Source: Cellulophaga baltica
Lineage (GTDB): Bacteria > Bacteroidota > Bacteroidia > Flavobacteriales > Flavobacteriaceae
Assembly (NCBI RefSeq): GCF_900102165.1
Contig: NZ_FNBD01000003.1
Coordinates: 310,001-374,000, forward strand
Length of the DNA: 64,000 nucleotides
Reading direction: 5' to 3'
This document shows, piece after piece, positions 1 to 8,459 of the stretch. A program made the translations under genes and the position numbers. The notes below the pieces were generated by a model. It had not been told where the DNA came from. It saw only the letters and a list, made by a program, of their open reading frames with translations, and made no database searches. The first letter of the stretch is position 1. Every line of letters begins with the position of its first letter.

Positions 1-215
1 ATACTCTTATTATTGGTGTTCGGGTAAACAAAGAGGGCGTCCCATCATTATTCAGGACCAAAAGTACCAACCCAAAACTACCCGAAATATGTGAAACGGT
101 TATCGCTTCGCTTACCAACGTTGAACCCTCTTATAGTAGCGATAATGAAGCCTATGTGACCTCCTCATATTCTTGGTATATTATATTTAAAGACGATGAA
201 ATTGTAATTCAGTAA
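1..215 (+). CDS. 3' end of a hypothetical protein, truncated by the window edge
   Basis: An open frame enters from the left edge (first full codon at base 3) and ends at TAA 213-215, giving about 70 residues. The visible tail alternates short beta-strand-like stretches (LIIGVRVNKEGV, SYSWYIIFKDDEIVIQ) and loosely resembles the C-terminal fold of TonB-like periplasmic domains (V-NKEG followed by a helix with paired prolines). That likeness is only a pattern impression. The start and any signal sequence lie outside the window, so no function is assigned. It is co-directional with the next sixteen genes. Confidence 0.6.
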   Translation, partial: TLIIGVRVNKEGVPSLFRTKSTNPKLPEICETVIASLTNVEPSYSSDNEAYVTSSYSWYIIFKDDEIVIQ

Positions 216-325
216 TACATAGTAAACGGCACCCATTGATGCTCCATATTACTTGCCCTGCAATTAATGCGTAAAACAAGCGCTATAATTATGTATTTTA
301 GACCCTAATTGAGCATAAAGGTGCT

Positions 326-928
326 ATGAATAAAAAAATTATCGCAGTTATACTATTATATCTAGTTCAGTTTATGGCCAGCTCCTGTGTCATCGATTGC
401 GGTTGTGAGGATAAAAAAACTTTTGATAAATTATATGATGAAGTACGCCTAGAACTGTGGGATATGAACATATATCCATTCACACCATTGGAGGACAAAA
501 ACAATGCTGACAAGCTAGATTTTGGCCTCACTATGATGGTTACTTATAATGTAGCACAAATTGGCGCAGTACAACAGAAATTAAGATTTAATAGCCTTGG
601 TTTTACTACTGCAAACGCCTGTAGTTGCGCTAGTGATGAATATATTGCCACAGACCCTATTACCTCCTTCCAAATTATGGCTATGGATACTGCAACGGAA
701 GAAATAACAGATGTTACCCACCAGTTTATAACTTATAATTATGATGACGAGCCCATAACCATAAATGAATACCGCGAGATTTACTATTACGAGCCTGATG
801 ATGTTGTTTTTAGATTAATAGATGTTTACTATTTTCCTAACACCGTTCAGTTTGAGGTTAAGGCTAATTTAGCTTCTGGTAGGATTATCAGTCAAAAGAC
901 CCCCGTTGTAACATTTGTTCATCAATAA
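326..928 (+). CDS. putative lipoprotein, unknown function
   Basis: 200 residues. A short positively charged start (MNKK) is followed by a hydrophobic stretch to about residue 17 and then ASSC with the candidate lipid cysteine at C21. Two more cysteines follow at once (CVIDCGCED), giving a Cys-rich mature N-terminus. The rest is beta-rich and acidic with no motif I recognise. The cysteine-rich start and length recall Bacteroidota DUF5034-type lipoproteins, but this is a weak impression. It lies 26 bp before the HEAT-type gene and may be co-transcribed with it. The lipobox lacks the usual Leu at -3, so lipidation is likely but not certain. Confidence 0.7.
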   Translation: MNKKIIAVILLYLVQFMASSCVIDCGCEDKKTFDKLYDEVRLELWDMNIYPFTPLEDKNNADKLDFGLTMMVTYNVAQIGAVQQKLRFNSLGFTTANACSCASDEYIATDPITSFQIMAMDTATEEITDVTHQFITYNYDDEPITINEYREIYYYEPDDVVFRLIDVYYFPNTVQFEVKANLASGRIISQKTPVVTFVHQ

Positions 929-954
929 ATGTAATTATATTGAGCATCATAAAA

Positions 955-1656
955 ATGAGCAATAAACAAGAGCAACTTGAAAATAGAGGATATCTAGAAA
1001 CTGGAATTGACTCTCAGTATTTAAACAGCTCATTTGAACAAAAAATTACATTACTAAGAAGTAAAATAGCCACAGAAAGAACCCTAGGAGCACGATTGTT
1101 AAAAGAGGATAAAGGGGCAAAAACAACAGAACTTCTTATTAACGCTCTAAAAAACGAAAAAAAATTATATCCAAAAATTGAAATTTGTAATACCCTATCT
1201 ACGTTCAGTCCACTAGTGATACCTCTGCTCATCGAATGTTTAGGGAAAATTGGAACTAATCAGCATAAAAAAATACCTGAAAAAGAATTTTCAAAAGATA
1301 GCTATCCGTTGCCAAGAGATATTGCGAGTAGAACTTTAATTAGAATAGGAGATAAAGCAATTCCTGAATTATTAACAGCATTAGAAACTACAGATATGAT
1401 TGCTTTGAGCGAATTAATTGATACTATCGGTCATATCAACTTCAATTTTAAAACAAAGAACATATACAAACCGCTCCAATCTTGCTATTATAGAAATACA
1501 GCAGATGAGGTAATCACATGGAAAATTATCCGAGCCTTTAGCGGAATACAGGAAAGTGAAGCCTTCTTAAAGAAATTATATTCTGAGGTTAAAAAAGACG
1601 GCCTTAAAAGAGAAATAAAACGAAGCCTCCGACTAATTGAACTAAATAAGAAATAA
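955..1656 (+). CDS. HEAT-repeat-like protein
   Basis: About 233 residues from the ATG at 955. An in-frame TTG lies upstream at 940, but the ATG is the more usual start. The protein is almost all helical, with paired helices of HEAT/armadillo character: one around residues 35-60 (ARLLKEDKGAKTTELLINAL), one around 75-95 (VIPLLIECLGKIG), and one with IASRTLIRIGDKAIPELLTAL near 120-145. No signal peptide is present, so it is cytoplasmic. HEAT proteins are interaction scaffolds; no partner can be named. It sits 8 bp ahead of the TPR lipoprotein gene, an operon-like spacing. Similar solo HEAT proteins occur in immunity/accessory loci, which fits this neighbourhood but is inference. Confidence 0.75.
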   Translation: MSNKQEQLENRGYLETGIDSQYLNSSFEQKITLLRSKIATERTLGARLLKEDKGAKTTELLINALKNEKKLYPKIEICNTLSTFSPLVIPLLIECLGKIGTNQHKKIPEKEFSKDSYPLPRDIASRTLIRIGDKAIPELLTALETTDMIALSELIDTIGHINFNFKTKNIYKPLQSCYYRNTADEVITWKIIRAFSGIQESEAFLKKLYSEVKKDGLKREIKRSLRLIELNKK

Positions 1657-1664
1657 AAATCATC

Positions 1665-2729
1665 ATGAAGCCTATCCTATTTCTTTTTATAAGCCTCTTT
1701 ATAAATAGCTGTGCCCATACAGATTGTCCCGAAGGCATTGATATCTTACCTAAATACGGAGCCGTTGAAAAATGTGCAGAACAGCTGCGTATCGACGCTC
1801 AATTTCTACAAGAATGTGACCAAATTTATCCTAGCAGAGCCGAAGCCGCAGTGCATCATATAGATTTGGCTTGGGATTTATTTGATGCTCACCAGATAGA
1901 TGATGCTATGAAACGTTTTAATCAGGCTTGGTTATTAGATAAAAGCAATGCAGATATATACTGGGGCTACGGAAATTTAATGGGACAAGGCAAACACTTT
2001 GAGGAGTCTCTTGCTTTTTTTGATGAGTCCATCCAATTAAATGCTCACAATGCAAAAGTTTGGGAATCAAAGGCCCTAAGTTATGGCCAACTATTTTTTA
2101 AAACAAAAGAACTAGAAACCCTTGAAAAAGCAATCAGCTGTTATAAAAAATCCTTGACTATTGATCCTGAAAATCCACGTGTCTATGCACAATTAGCCGG
2201 TACCTATAGCTATTTTATGCAAAAAGATAGCCTGGCAAAGTACATCCAATTAACAGATGAAATAGATGCTACATTAATAAATCCCGAACTGCGAAAACAA
2301 CTGAATAGAAATAATCAGACAATGATGAAAATTGAATCTGAAGATGTATTAACAGATGTGCTGTGGAGTTTTAGAACCAATAAATTTGAAAGTCTAGAGC
2401 TCTTTTCTAAAGCACTTCTTGAATACAATACCCGTATAAAACCAAATAGCAATATAGACATTGATCGGATATTTAATCGTTCTAAAGAAATAACGGTTGG
2501 GTTTATGTTTTGGGGAGAAAATGAAGACGGTGAGGAAGACCAATTTGAAGAAAGCTTTGTTGTAAAGACAACTAATAATAAGGGGTTTTCTGTAAAAGAA
2601 TTTCTTTATAAAGTGCATAACGAAATCTGTGAGCAAATGGAAGATGAGGATAATGTGTTTTTTGAAGGATTAACGCCTTATGATGATGGCACTGAAAGAC
2701 CTTTTTATCTTATAAATCAAGGAGGCTAA
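1665..2729 (+). CDS. TPR-repeat lipoprotein
   Basis: 354 residues. Signal sequence with lipobox INSC (C16). Residues about 60-200 hold consecutive tetratricopeptide units: AWDLFDAHQIDDAMKRFNQAW, NLMGQGKHFEESLAFFDESI, and AISCYKKSLTIDPENPRVYAQ with the TPR-type alanines and the Pro after helix B. The last 130 residues are not TPR; they are acidic (ENEDGEEDQFEESF) and of unknown fold. The protein is likely anchored to a membrane from the periplasmic side and mediates protein-protein contacts. It lies 8 bp after the HEAT gene and is probably in the same transcript. Confidence 0.8.
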   Translation: MKPILFLFISLFINSCAHTDCPEGIDILPKYGAVEKCAEQLRIDAQFLQECDQIYPSRAEAAVHHIDLAWDLFDAHQIDDAMKRFNQAWLLDKSNADIYWGYGNLMGQGKHFEESLAFFDESIQLNAHNAKVWESKALSYGQLFFKTKELETLEKAISCYKKSLTIDPENPRVYAQLAGTYSYFMQKDSLAKYIQLTDEIDATLINPELRKQLNRNNQTMMKIESEDVLTDVLWSFRTNKFESLELFSKALLEYNTRIKPNSNIDIDRIFNRSKEITVGFMFWGENEDGEEDQFEESFVVKTTNNKGFSVKEFLYKVHNEICEQMEDEDNVFFEGLTPYDDGTERPFYLINQGG

Positions 2730-2770
2730 TTTGCCAAATCAAATTCATCCTTTAACCTTAACCAACATCT

Positions 2771-3343
2771 TTGAAAAAAATAAAACCTCATCTTACCCTT
2801 ACTATAATTGGAACTTTTAGATGCTATTTAGGGATCGCACTAGGCATTGGATATGGCCTGTTGATAAATTTCTGGTTTAGACTTTTAGATAAGGGATTAT
2901 TTTTAGCGTTTGATCTGACCATTAGCAAAGTCACTTCAATGGCACAATTTTCTGCTAGTAACTATACAAATTTTTTAATAGCCTTGACATCATCGTCTCT
3001 TGGTTTTTGTTATACCATGTATTTTTGGACGAGTAAGCCAACCTATGAAAATAGAAAAGCAACCCTTAAAAATAGGATTACAAATGCAAATTCTATTTTT
3101 ATATTTATGGTAGTTCTTTTTGTTTTTACAAAGTTTTTAACCTTCCACACGCCGCTAAGGTATGATGGTTTTGGAATAGACTTAAAATCTAGTTATGACT
3201 ATTATCCTTTTTTTCTGCCAGTGTTTATCTTCCTCTTTAATTGGTCAATTATTTCTCGAAATTATAAATCAGGGAAATTTATACTATGTAGTGCTGGTTT
3301 GGTAATTGCTTACGGCATACTGCTTGCTGAAATAAAAACATAA
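2771..3343 (+). CDS. hypothetical polytopic membrane protein
   Basis: 190 residues from a TTG start at 2771; no in-frame ATG occurs until the second membrane segment, so TTG is the only sensible start. About five hydrophobic segments are visible: residues 9-35 (IIGTFRCYLGIALGIGYGLLI), about 65-85, about 108-125 (IFIFMVVLFVFTKFL), about 145-163 (FFLPVFIFLFNW) and about 172-188. No catalytic motif or family was recognised. It begins 41 bp after the TPR lipoprotein gene and could share its transcript. Confidence 0.7.
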   Translation: MKKIKPHLTLTIIGTFRCYLGIALGIGYGLLINFWFRLLDKGLFLAFDLTISKVTSMAQFSASNYTNFLIALTSSSLGFCYTMYFWTSKPTYENRKATLKNRITNANSIFIFMVVLFVFTKFLTFHTPLRYDGFGIDLKSSYDYYPFFLPVFIFLFNWSIISRNYKSGKFILCSAGLVIAYGILLAEIKT

Positions 3344-3345
3344 AA

Positions 3346-3405
3346 TAACAAACGAGATTGCCAGATTAGTGCTTTTAATCACATGAATTAATATATTATA
3401 GTCAA
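3346..3405. repeat. remnant of the palindromic intergenic repeat (family 1)
   Basis: The segment GATTAGTGCTTTTAATC at 3364-3380 matches, with a one- to two-base length change, GATTAGTGTTTAATC inside the intact family-1 element at 8171-8374. An AGTC follows at a comparable distance in both. Only the left part is recognisable here, so this is called a degenerate remnant. Confidence 0.4.
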
Positions 3406-3415
3406 AAAATAAGGA

Positions 3416-3859
3416 ATGGAATTTTGGGGAATCATTTATACAAAAGGAGACGTAATTAAAGATTTAATTAATTCCAATGGTTATAAGATAACCAACGACT
3501 ACGCCATAAACTCCAATGAAATAAAAAAATATTGTATTGAAGAAAAATGGATTCTTTCCGCTACAAACCGTTACCTAAACAGCCTAAATTTAAGAAATTA
3601 CATAGGTCGCTCTGAAACTTTCGCAAAAGTTCTATTTTCTTCTAAAACGGGACTTTTGAAATTTGATTATTTAGAAAAAGGAAAATTTAAGGAACAATTA
3701 GTTATTGAAAATGAGACTATAAAAAAACAAATAGGGTTTAAGCTGTATACTTTTACTTCTAAAACAACGACAGAACTATTTTTTGAATTAATAAAAGATA
3801 AATTTGATCTAAACAAAGACTTCATTGTTACTAAACCTGATTATTTTATTAATGAATAA
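3416..3859 (+). CDS. hypothetical protein
   Basis: 147 residues starting MEFWGIIYTKGDVIKDLI, with no signal peptide or membrane segment; probably a small cytoplasmic alpha/beta protein. No family recognised. It overlaps the next gene by eight bases (ATGAATAA at 3852-3859), a typical translational coupling arrangement, so the two are very likely one two-gene unit. Size, isolation and pairing with a small membrane protein fit the accessory character of the region. A toxin/immunity role is possible but nothing in the sequence demonstrates it. Confidence 0.65.
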   Translation: MEFWGIIYTKGDVIKDLINSNGYKITNDYAINSNEIKKYCIEEKWILSATNRYLNSLNLRNYIGRSETFAKVLFSSKTGLLKFDYLEKGKFKEQLVIENETIKKQIGFKLYTFTSKTTTELFFELIKDKFDLNKDFIVTKPDYFINE

Positions 3860-4121
3860 CAAAGCATCTTATGAATTAACTTCGGAAGACCACGCAGCGG
3901 CTGGAATAATATTTAAAGGAATGGCAATTCTATTCATTTCACCTCTACTCACCTATTATCTCATAGCAATGTTTATAGAAACTCAACAAAATGATGATAT
4001 AAAACCAATGCCAGAAGGGCTTTACTTTGTATTCTTAGGGTTCTTCTCATTTAGTGTCTACACTTTTAGATATGTCTATTTAGAAATCAAAAATTATCTA
4101 TTAATACAATTAGGGTGTTAA
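3852..4121 (+). CDS. small two-segment membrane protein
   Basis: 89 residues from the ATG at 3852, whose start overlaps the stop of the upstream gene. A TTG at 3825 would add nine residues inside the upstream gene and is less likely. Two hydrophobic segments are visible: about residues 20-42 (IIFKGMAILFISPLLTYYLIAMF) and 58-75 (GLYFVFLGFFSFSVYTFRYV). Unknown function. Coupling with the 147-residue protein suggests they act together. Confidence 0.6.
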   Translation: MNNKASYELTSEDHAAAGIIFKGMAILFISPLLTYYLIAMFIETQQNDDIKPMPEGLYFVFLGFFSFSVYTFRYVYLEIKNYLLIQLGC

Positions 4122-4270
4122 ATGATGGAATAATTACTTTACCTCCCAAAACCTAATGCTGCATTTAGCACTTCATCAAAACTTTTAATTCTAATACAAA
4201 CCAAAGTATCAAAACTACAACTCCATGAAAGTTCTAAACATTCATAAACAAATCATCAAATTATATTTTT

Positions 4271-4813
4271 ATGACTGTATTTAGTCTTTATCCAAAACTT
4301 AATATCACCGCAGAAGATTACTTGCATTACAATACCTATTATGTTGAGCATAGTTCTGATAAGGTAAATGAAAGTGCTATTCCAACACGGCTAAAATGGT
4401 TGCATGAAATGTATGAAAAAAAACATGTATTACTCAGTGATGCAGCCATTGTAACCCTTAACAATGCTGTGAAGAAACACTTAAAAAGAGATCGTTATTT
4501 GTTGCTTATTTTTGGCCTTGGCTGTTTAATCGCCTTCTATTTTGCATTGCAATACCTAAAACCTACCATAGGTGTCAGTTTATACTATAAAGTCCCTGCC
4601 GTATATAATAACCCCTGGGATTTTATTTTAGTCAGCGTCATCTTTATAATTGCCTGGTGGTATGAAAAAAGACAGTATAAAAAGAAGCTTATTCTTGGTA
4701 TAAAAAACAAGTTTATTGCTGCTTTAGAAAGTCACTTTGCATCAACTGTATTTAAAAAAGAAGCACATCAAAACAAAAAACTTAAAAAGGCTACCAAGAA
4801 CAGAAGGTGGTAA
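4271..4813 (+). CDS. hypothetical membrane protein
   Basis: 180 residues. A soluble N-terminal part of about 75 residues precedes a hydrophobic segment near 77-98 (YLLLIFGLGCLIAFYFALQYL) and another near 117-133 (WDFILVSVIFIIAWWY). A strongly basic tail follows (HQNKKLKKATKNRRW), consistent with a cytoplasmic C-terminus. No family recognised. It stands alone between non-coding stretches of about 150 bp upstream and 230 bp downstream, the latter ending in the palindromic repeat at 4964-5014. This isolation is typical of the single-gene units in this region. Confidence 0.65.
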   Translation: MTVFSLYPKLNITAEDYLHYNTYYVEHSSDKVNESAIPTRLKWLHEMYEKKHVLLSDAAIVTLNNAVKKHLKRDRYLLLIFGLGCLIAFYFALQYLKPTIGVSLYYKVPAVYNNPWDFILVSVIFIIAWWYEKRQYKKKLILGIKNKFIAALESHFASTVFKKEAHQNKKLKKATKNRRW

Positions 4814-4892
4814 TTACTGAAACCTTAATTGAATTGGAGGAATCTGCGAAAAAAGGTCAGGAGTAAATCTAGGAATTCGAATGGTTCGAGCC

Positions 4893-5014
4893 TTTTAATT
4901 AGCACTGTCAAATCACAGATTTGGTTATTAGATAAACTGAAAATTTAGTAATTTTTCTTATACTAAACGTTGTAAAAAATTTATTGCGCAATTTACAACC
5001 CTATACAACGTTTA
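4893..5014. repeat. palindromic intergenic repeat, family 1 (second copy, partly degenerate)
   Basis: A small hairpin CAAATC-ACA-GATTTG at 4909-4923, followed by TTATTAGATAAA, matches the central hairpin CCAAATC-TTTT-GATTTGG and its flank in the copy at 8171-8374. At the right end a nested palindrome is seen: outer arms TAAACGTTGT (4964-4973) and ACAACGTTTA (5005-5014), inner arms TTGTAAA (4971-4977) and TTTACAA (4992-4998). The terminus AACGTT recurs at the end of the other copy. The next gene starts 30 bp later. Confidence 0.55.
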
Positions 5015-5044
5015 TTGCCAAACCGATACCTAAACAAATTATAA

Positions 5045-6232
5045 ATGACCAATAGTAAAAATCCTGTTTTTTTATTCATAGCATTAATAATACTATTTAC
5101 ATCTTGTAATAAAGAAGATAAGGAAGAATTAAAAATAGCTCAAATAAGTGATATAACCGACATAAAAATTGACGTTTCTGAAATCAATATGACAGATGTC
5201 AATTTAGATGTTAGCTATATAAACACTAGTCGTAATTCTACTAATGTTAGTGCTAAAATATATTATAAACTTGTTGAAAGTTTATCCTACAATGAAGTAG
5301 ATGAAGGTCTGGTTAGTAATTTGACACCCGGAAAAAAATATATGGTTAAAGCTATTGTTGAATTAAATGGAGAACAAAAAGAAACTGAAGAAGTGTTTTT
5401 TACCACTCTGGGGTTTTATTCAGATAATTTAAAGGGGTGGGTAGATAATTTTGAAAATAGAACATATACTATTTCAAATACTTCATCGAAAGCCAATTTT
5501 AAGGAAGCCCAAAATCTAAGAGGGTATATAAAAGTTGAAAATGATAGTTTGCCGCTAGAAAAAATTGACGTCACTTCTAACTCTAGTTTGAGTATTACTA
5601 TACCTGAAAACACACAGGAATTCTTTAAAAACGATACGGAGCACATCATAAAAAAAGTATTCAGTATTGTTCTTTTTAGCGGAGACTACAATATTGAAAT
5701 TCAAGACTCGACTAATGGCGTTACATCTAGGTTTTGGGTTAAGGATACAAATCACTTCACTGTATATAACAAAATTCCATTCATCGATTCTCGTTCGCAA
5801 GATGTTATTTATCAAGATTGCGAAGGGCGTGCTAAAATTCAATTTTCATTTTATGGTGGCTTTGGAGGGTTTCCTTACTCAAAAACTAATGTTTTACAGG
5901 AAAGTGAATATAAAGAAATAGAAATTACGATAAGGGCAAACGAAGTTGATAATAATGAAATTATAACTTTTTTAGATTATTCCAACAGCAGACAACATAC
6001 TGATAATGGAGGAACATTACCTAATATTTGCAATAAAGAAGAATTCTTGCCCTTAGAAGAATATTTTAGTGATGTGATTGAGTTTAAAAGTATGTCTCTT
6101 AAATTTAACTTGTTAATTTTAAATTTATTTGCAGAAAAATATCCTGTTGGTAATTATTCAATTACAATCAAAGGAACGCGATATGATAATAGTATTTGGA
6201 ATTCAAATACGTATGAATTCCAAATAGAATAA
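5045..6232 (+). CDS. lipoprotein with fibronectin-III-like region
   Basis: 395 residues. Signal peptide with lipobox FTSC (C21) followed by NKEDKEE, an acidic stretch of the kind that acts as a surface-export signal in Bacteroidota lipoproteins (inference). Residues about 40-115 look like a fibronectin type III/Ig-like domain: ISDITDIKIDVSEINM, then VSAKIYYKLVES, then the hallmark SNLTPGKKYMVKAIVELNG. The remaining 270 residues are beta-rich without a recognised family. It is probably a cell-surface or periplasmic lipoprotein. It starts 30 bp after a palindromic repeat and is followed by a strong terminator, so it is probably monocistronic. Confidence 0.75.
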   Translation: MTNSKNPVFLFIALIILFTSCNKEDKEELKIAQISDITDIKIDVSEINMTDVNLDVSYINTSRNSTNVSAKIYYKLVESLSYNEVDEGLVSNLTPGKKYMVKAIVELNGEQKETEEVFFTTLGFYSDNLKGWVDNFENRTYTISNTSSKANFKEAQNLRGYIKVENDSLPLEKIDVTSNSSLSITIPENTQEFFKNDTEHIIKKVFSIVLFSGDYNIEIQDSTNGVTSRFWVKDTNHFTVYNKIPFIDSRSQDVIYQDCEGRAKIQFSFYGGFGGFPYSKTNVLQESEYKEIEITIRANEVDNNEIITFLDYSNSRQHTDNGGTLPNICNKEEFLPLEEYFSDVIEFKSMSLKFNLLILNLFAEKYPVGNYSITIKGTRYDNSIWNSNTYEFQIE

Positions 6233-6338
6233 TCTTCTTTCTTACATTTTAAAAATAGTTCTCATAGATAGAGAATTAAAACATTTGTCAACAAAAGTAA
6301 CCGATACAAAAGTCTATAATTCGCAAAATAACGACTAC

Positions 6339-6371
6339 AATAACCGCCTTTTTAAGGCGGTTATTTTTTTT
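6339..6371 (+). terminator. rho-independent terminator
   Basis: A perfect 12-bp stem (AATAACCGCCTT / AAGGCGGTTATT) with a three-base loop is followed by an eight-T run. It lies 107 bp after the 395-residue lipoprotein gene and ends that transcript. Confidence 0.85.
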
Positions 6372-6460
6372 AGCTTAGTAAATGATAAGGTAATTTTAAG
6401 GTACTTACATGTGAGCTTATTGAATCGTTACTATACTTATGAATCAATGCATGTAAAAAC

Positions 6461-6662
6461 CTTCTAATACCAAAAATACCAGATTGTTGAGTCCTAATGT
6501 ATTTATTTGAAAGATTAAATAACCTATGGTAAGCAAAATATACCTACTTCTACCAAAAACAGTTTCATTGCCAGTACCTTTTATGCTACGCTAGTAGCTG
6601 CAAGAGATTACAACGCTCCCCACTTATTAAAAAATTAAATACCTGGGTATATCCGTACGTTG
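6461..6662. repeat. ~200-bp intergenic repeat, family 2, copy A
   Basis: This is the most diverged of three copies. Shared blocks in order are TTCTAATA, AAATACC, GATTAAATAA, then a tail AGTAGCTGCAAGAGATTACA plus CTCCCC, ending in GTACGTTG at 6655-6662. The S41 peptidase gene starts 70 bp beyond the end. Copies B and C are at 8737-8936 and 10072-10261. The 6233-6732 interval holds nothing else but the terminator above. Confidence 0.65.
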
Positions 6663-6732
6663 TAGTGCATTTAAGAAAAACTGTAACATACTTTAAAGAT
6701 TGTAATCTTTAGAATAGAAATCAATCAACATT

Positions 6733-8160
6733 ATGCGAACGAATAATATTCTTTTCTCAATACTACTTTTTTTAATTTTATTAATAGGTTGTAAACCAAA
6801 TAAAGAAGAAAACAACTCAATTGAAGGAATTTGGGAATCTATCGGTTATGGGGAGATTTTGAAAATAGATGCTAATTCTTACAAATATTTTGACATAACC
6901 GATTTTTCTTGCTTACCAGCAAAAGAAGGCAATATTTCAGAAGCCACAAATTCTATGCAAGTTTCAAACGATACACTAATCATAAAGCGTGGATTTAGCA
7001 AATATCGCTACGTAAGGATAAAAAAGCTTCCAGACTTTTGCAATCAAAACTCAAAAGATAAAAACGATATCTCATATAATTTCGAGGTTTTTGCAAATAC
7101 CTATAAAAATCACTACGCATATTTTGACCTCAATAAAATTGTTTGGGGTAGTCTATACATAAACTCAAAAAACAAAATCAACTCAAAAAGCACAGAAGTT
7201 GATTTATATTTAGTTTTGGAAGATATGATTGAAAAATTAAAAGACAATCACGGTTCCATAGAACCAACAGATGAAGTTTACGGATTAGCAGAAAATCAAA
7301 TTCAATCAGAATTAGCGGAAGAAAAAACAGAAGAATTAAAAGAATATGGCGATTTTGAAATTTCTGGAATCGTTGCAGACTATTATCTTCAAGAGGATTT
7401 AACCAAAGATACGTGGCTTATGAAATGGGGAAAGATGGAAAACAATGTTGGCTATATCCAAATCAAAGCAATGTTTTTGTATGCAGATTTTAATTTAGAC
7501 GATAGCCTTGTCAAAGAAAATGGATTTGTTTCAACATATATGGATGCATTTGATAGCTTAAATTATGAACAGCAAATTTCAAAAGAAGTTGCTGGAATAA
7601 GTAAATTAATGGATACGATAATGCAAGACCTAAAACACACAAGACATATTATTATCGATGTTCGCTTTAATGGCGGTGGACAGGATGTGGTAGCATTAGA
7701 AATTTTGAGACGTTTTAACGCTGATAAAAAACAAATCGCTATTAAAAAAGCAAGACACATTAACAGCTACACTATAAAGACACCAATTTATTTAGAGCCT
7801 GCTAAAACCCCATATACAAAACCAGTTTATTTATTGACTTCTCAACAGTCTGCAAGCGCAACTGATATGATGGCATTAGGTTCAATGGAATTAAATAATC
7901 TAAAACGTATTGGCTCACATACAAATGGAGCAATTTCAGATGCTTTACAAAAGACATTGCCAAATGGTTGGTATTTTTCACTTTCAAATGAAGTTTACAC
8001 AGATAATAATGATAAATGCTATGAAAATATAGGAGTGCCTGTTCATTATGAATTGAATTACCCTGATGATAGACAGACATTTTTTAGAAGTATTGCTAAC
8101 GATTTAGAAAAAGATAAAAGGAAAATTTTAAATGCAATTAACGAGCTACAAAGCGAGTAA
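6733..8160 (+). CDS. S41-family peptidase, lipoprotein
   Basis: 475 residues. Lipobox LIGC (C20), then an acidic/asparagine-rich linker. Residues about 25-150 form a lipocalin-like or unrelated N-terminal region (IEGIWESIGYGEILKID). The S41 (C-terminal processing protease, tail-specific protease) catalytic core lies in the C-terminal half: HIIIDVRFNGGGQD near 300-315, VYLLTSQQSASATDM with the predicted nucleophile S375, and GSHTNGAISDALQKTLPNGW beyond it. No PDZ domain is obvious. It should act in the periplasm or on the surface as a serine peptidase. It is a single gene between repeat copy A and the family-1 element, so it behaves as an isolated unit. Confidence 0.85.
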   Translation: MRTNNILFSILLFLILLIGCKPNKEENNSIEGIWESIGYGEILKIDANSYKYFDITDFSCLPAKEGNISEATNSMQVSNDTLIIKRGFSKYRYVRIKKLPDFCNQNSKDKNDISYNFEVFANTYKNHYAYFDLNKIVWGSLYINSKNKINSKSTEVDLYLVLEDMIEKLKDNHGSIEPTDEVYGLAENQIQSELAEEKTEELKEYGDFEISGIVADYYLQEDLTKDTWLMKWGKMENNVGYIQIKAMFLYADFNLDDSLVKENGFVSTYMDAFDSLNYEQQISKEVAGISKLMDTIMQDLKHTRHIIIDVRFNGGGQDVVALEILRRFNADKKQIAIKKARHINSYTIKTPIYLEPAKTPYTKPVYLLTSQQSASATDMMALGSMELNNLKRIGSHTNGAISDALQKTLPNGWYFSLSNEVYTDNNDKCYENIGVPVHYELNYPDDRQTFFRSIANDLEKDKRKILNAINELQSE

Positions 8161-8170
8161 AAACGCACCA

Positions 8171-8374
8171 CAACACTATATATAGCAAATTGGGTGATTA
8201 GTGTTTAATCGAAAGGTTATTGTCTATTTCCAAAGTCGCCAAATCTTTTGATTTGGTATTAAAAGAGAAAAATTAAAACCAGCCTCGCCGGCAGGCAGGC
8301 AAAAAGTTTTGGCTTGTGACTAATCTGAAAGTAATCGCTTGTTTCCTGCCCAACTTGCCATATATTTAACGTTG
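8171..8374. repeat. long imperfect palindromic element, family 1 (best copy)
   Basis: The left arm (8171-8194, beginning CAACACTATATATAGC and ending AAATTGGG) is complementary, with a few mismatches and one gap, to the right arm (8349-8374, CCCAACTTGCC ... TTAACGTTG). A perfect hairpin CCAAATC-TTTT-GATTTGG sits inside at 8239-8256. A GC-rich insert GCCGGCAGGCAGGC occurs at 8287-8300. It starts 10 bp after the S41 peptidase stop codon. Confidence 0.65.
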
Positions 8375-8459
8375 CCACACATTACCTACAATAGGTTTAA
8401 GCTGCACGGTAAATTGCAAAGTCATCGGGTTACGGCCTAGATCCCTGGCAGGATTCATA

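Noticed and set aside
6285-6467. A 60-codon open frame
   Set aside because: It runs through a strong terminator hairpin and into repeat copy A, starts with TTG, and has no family likeness. Treated as non-coding.
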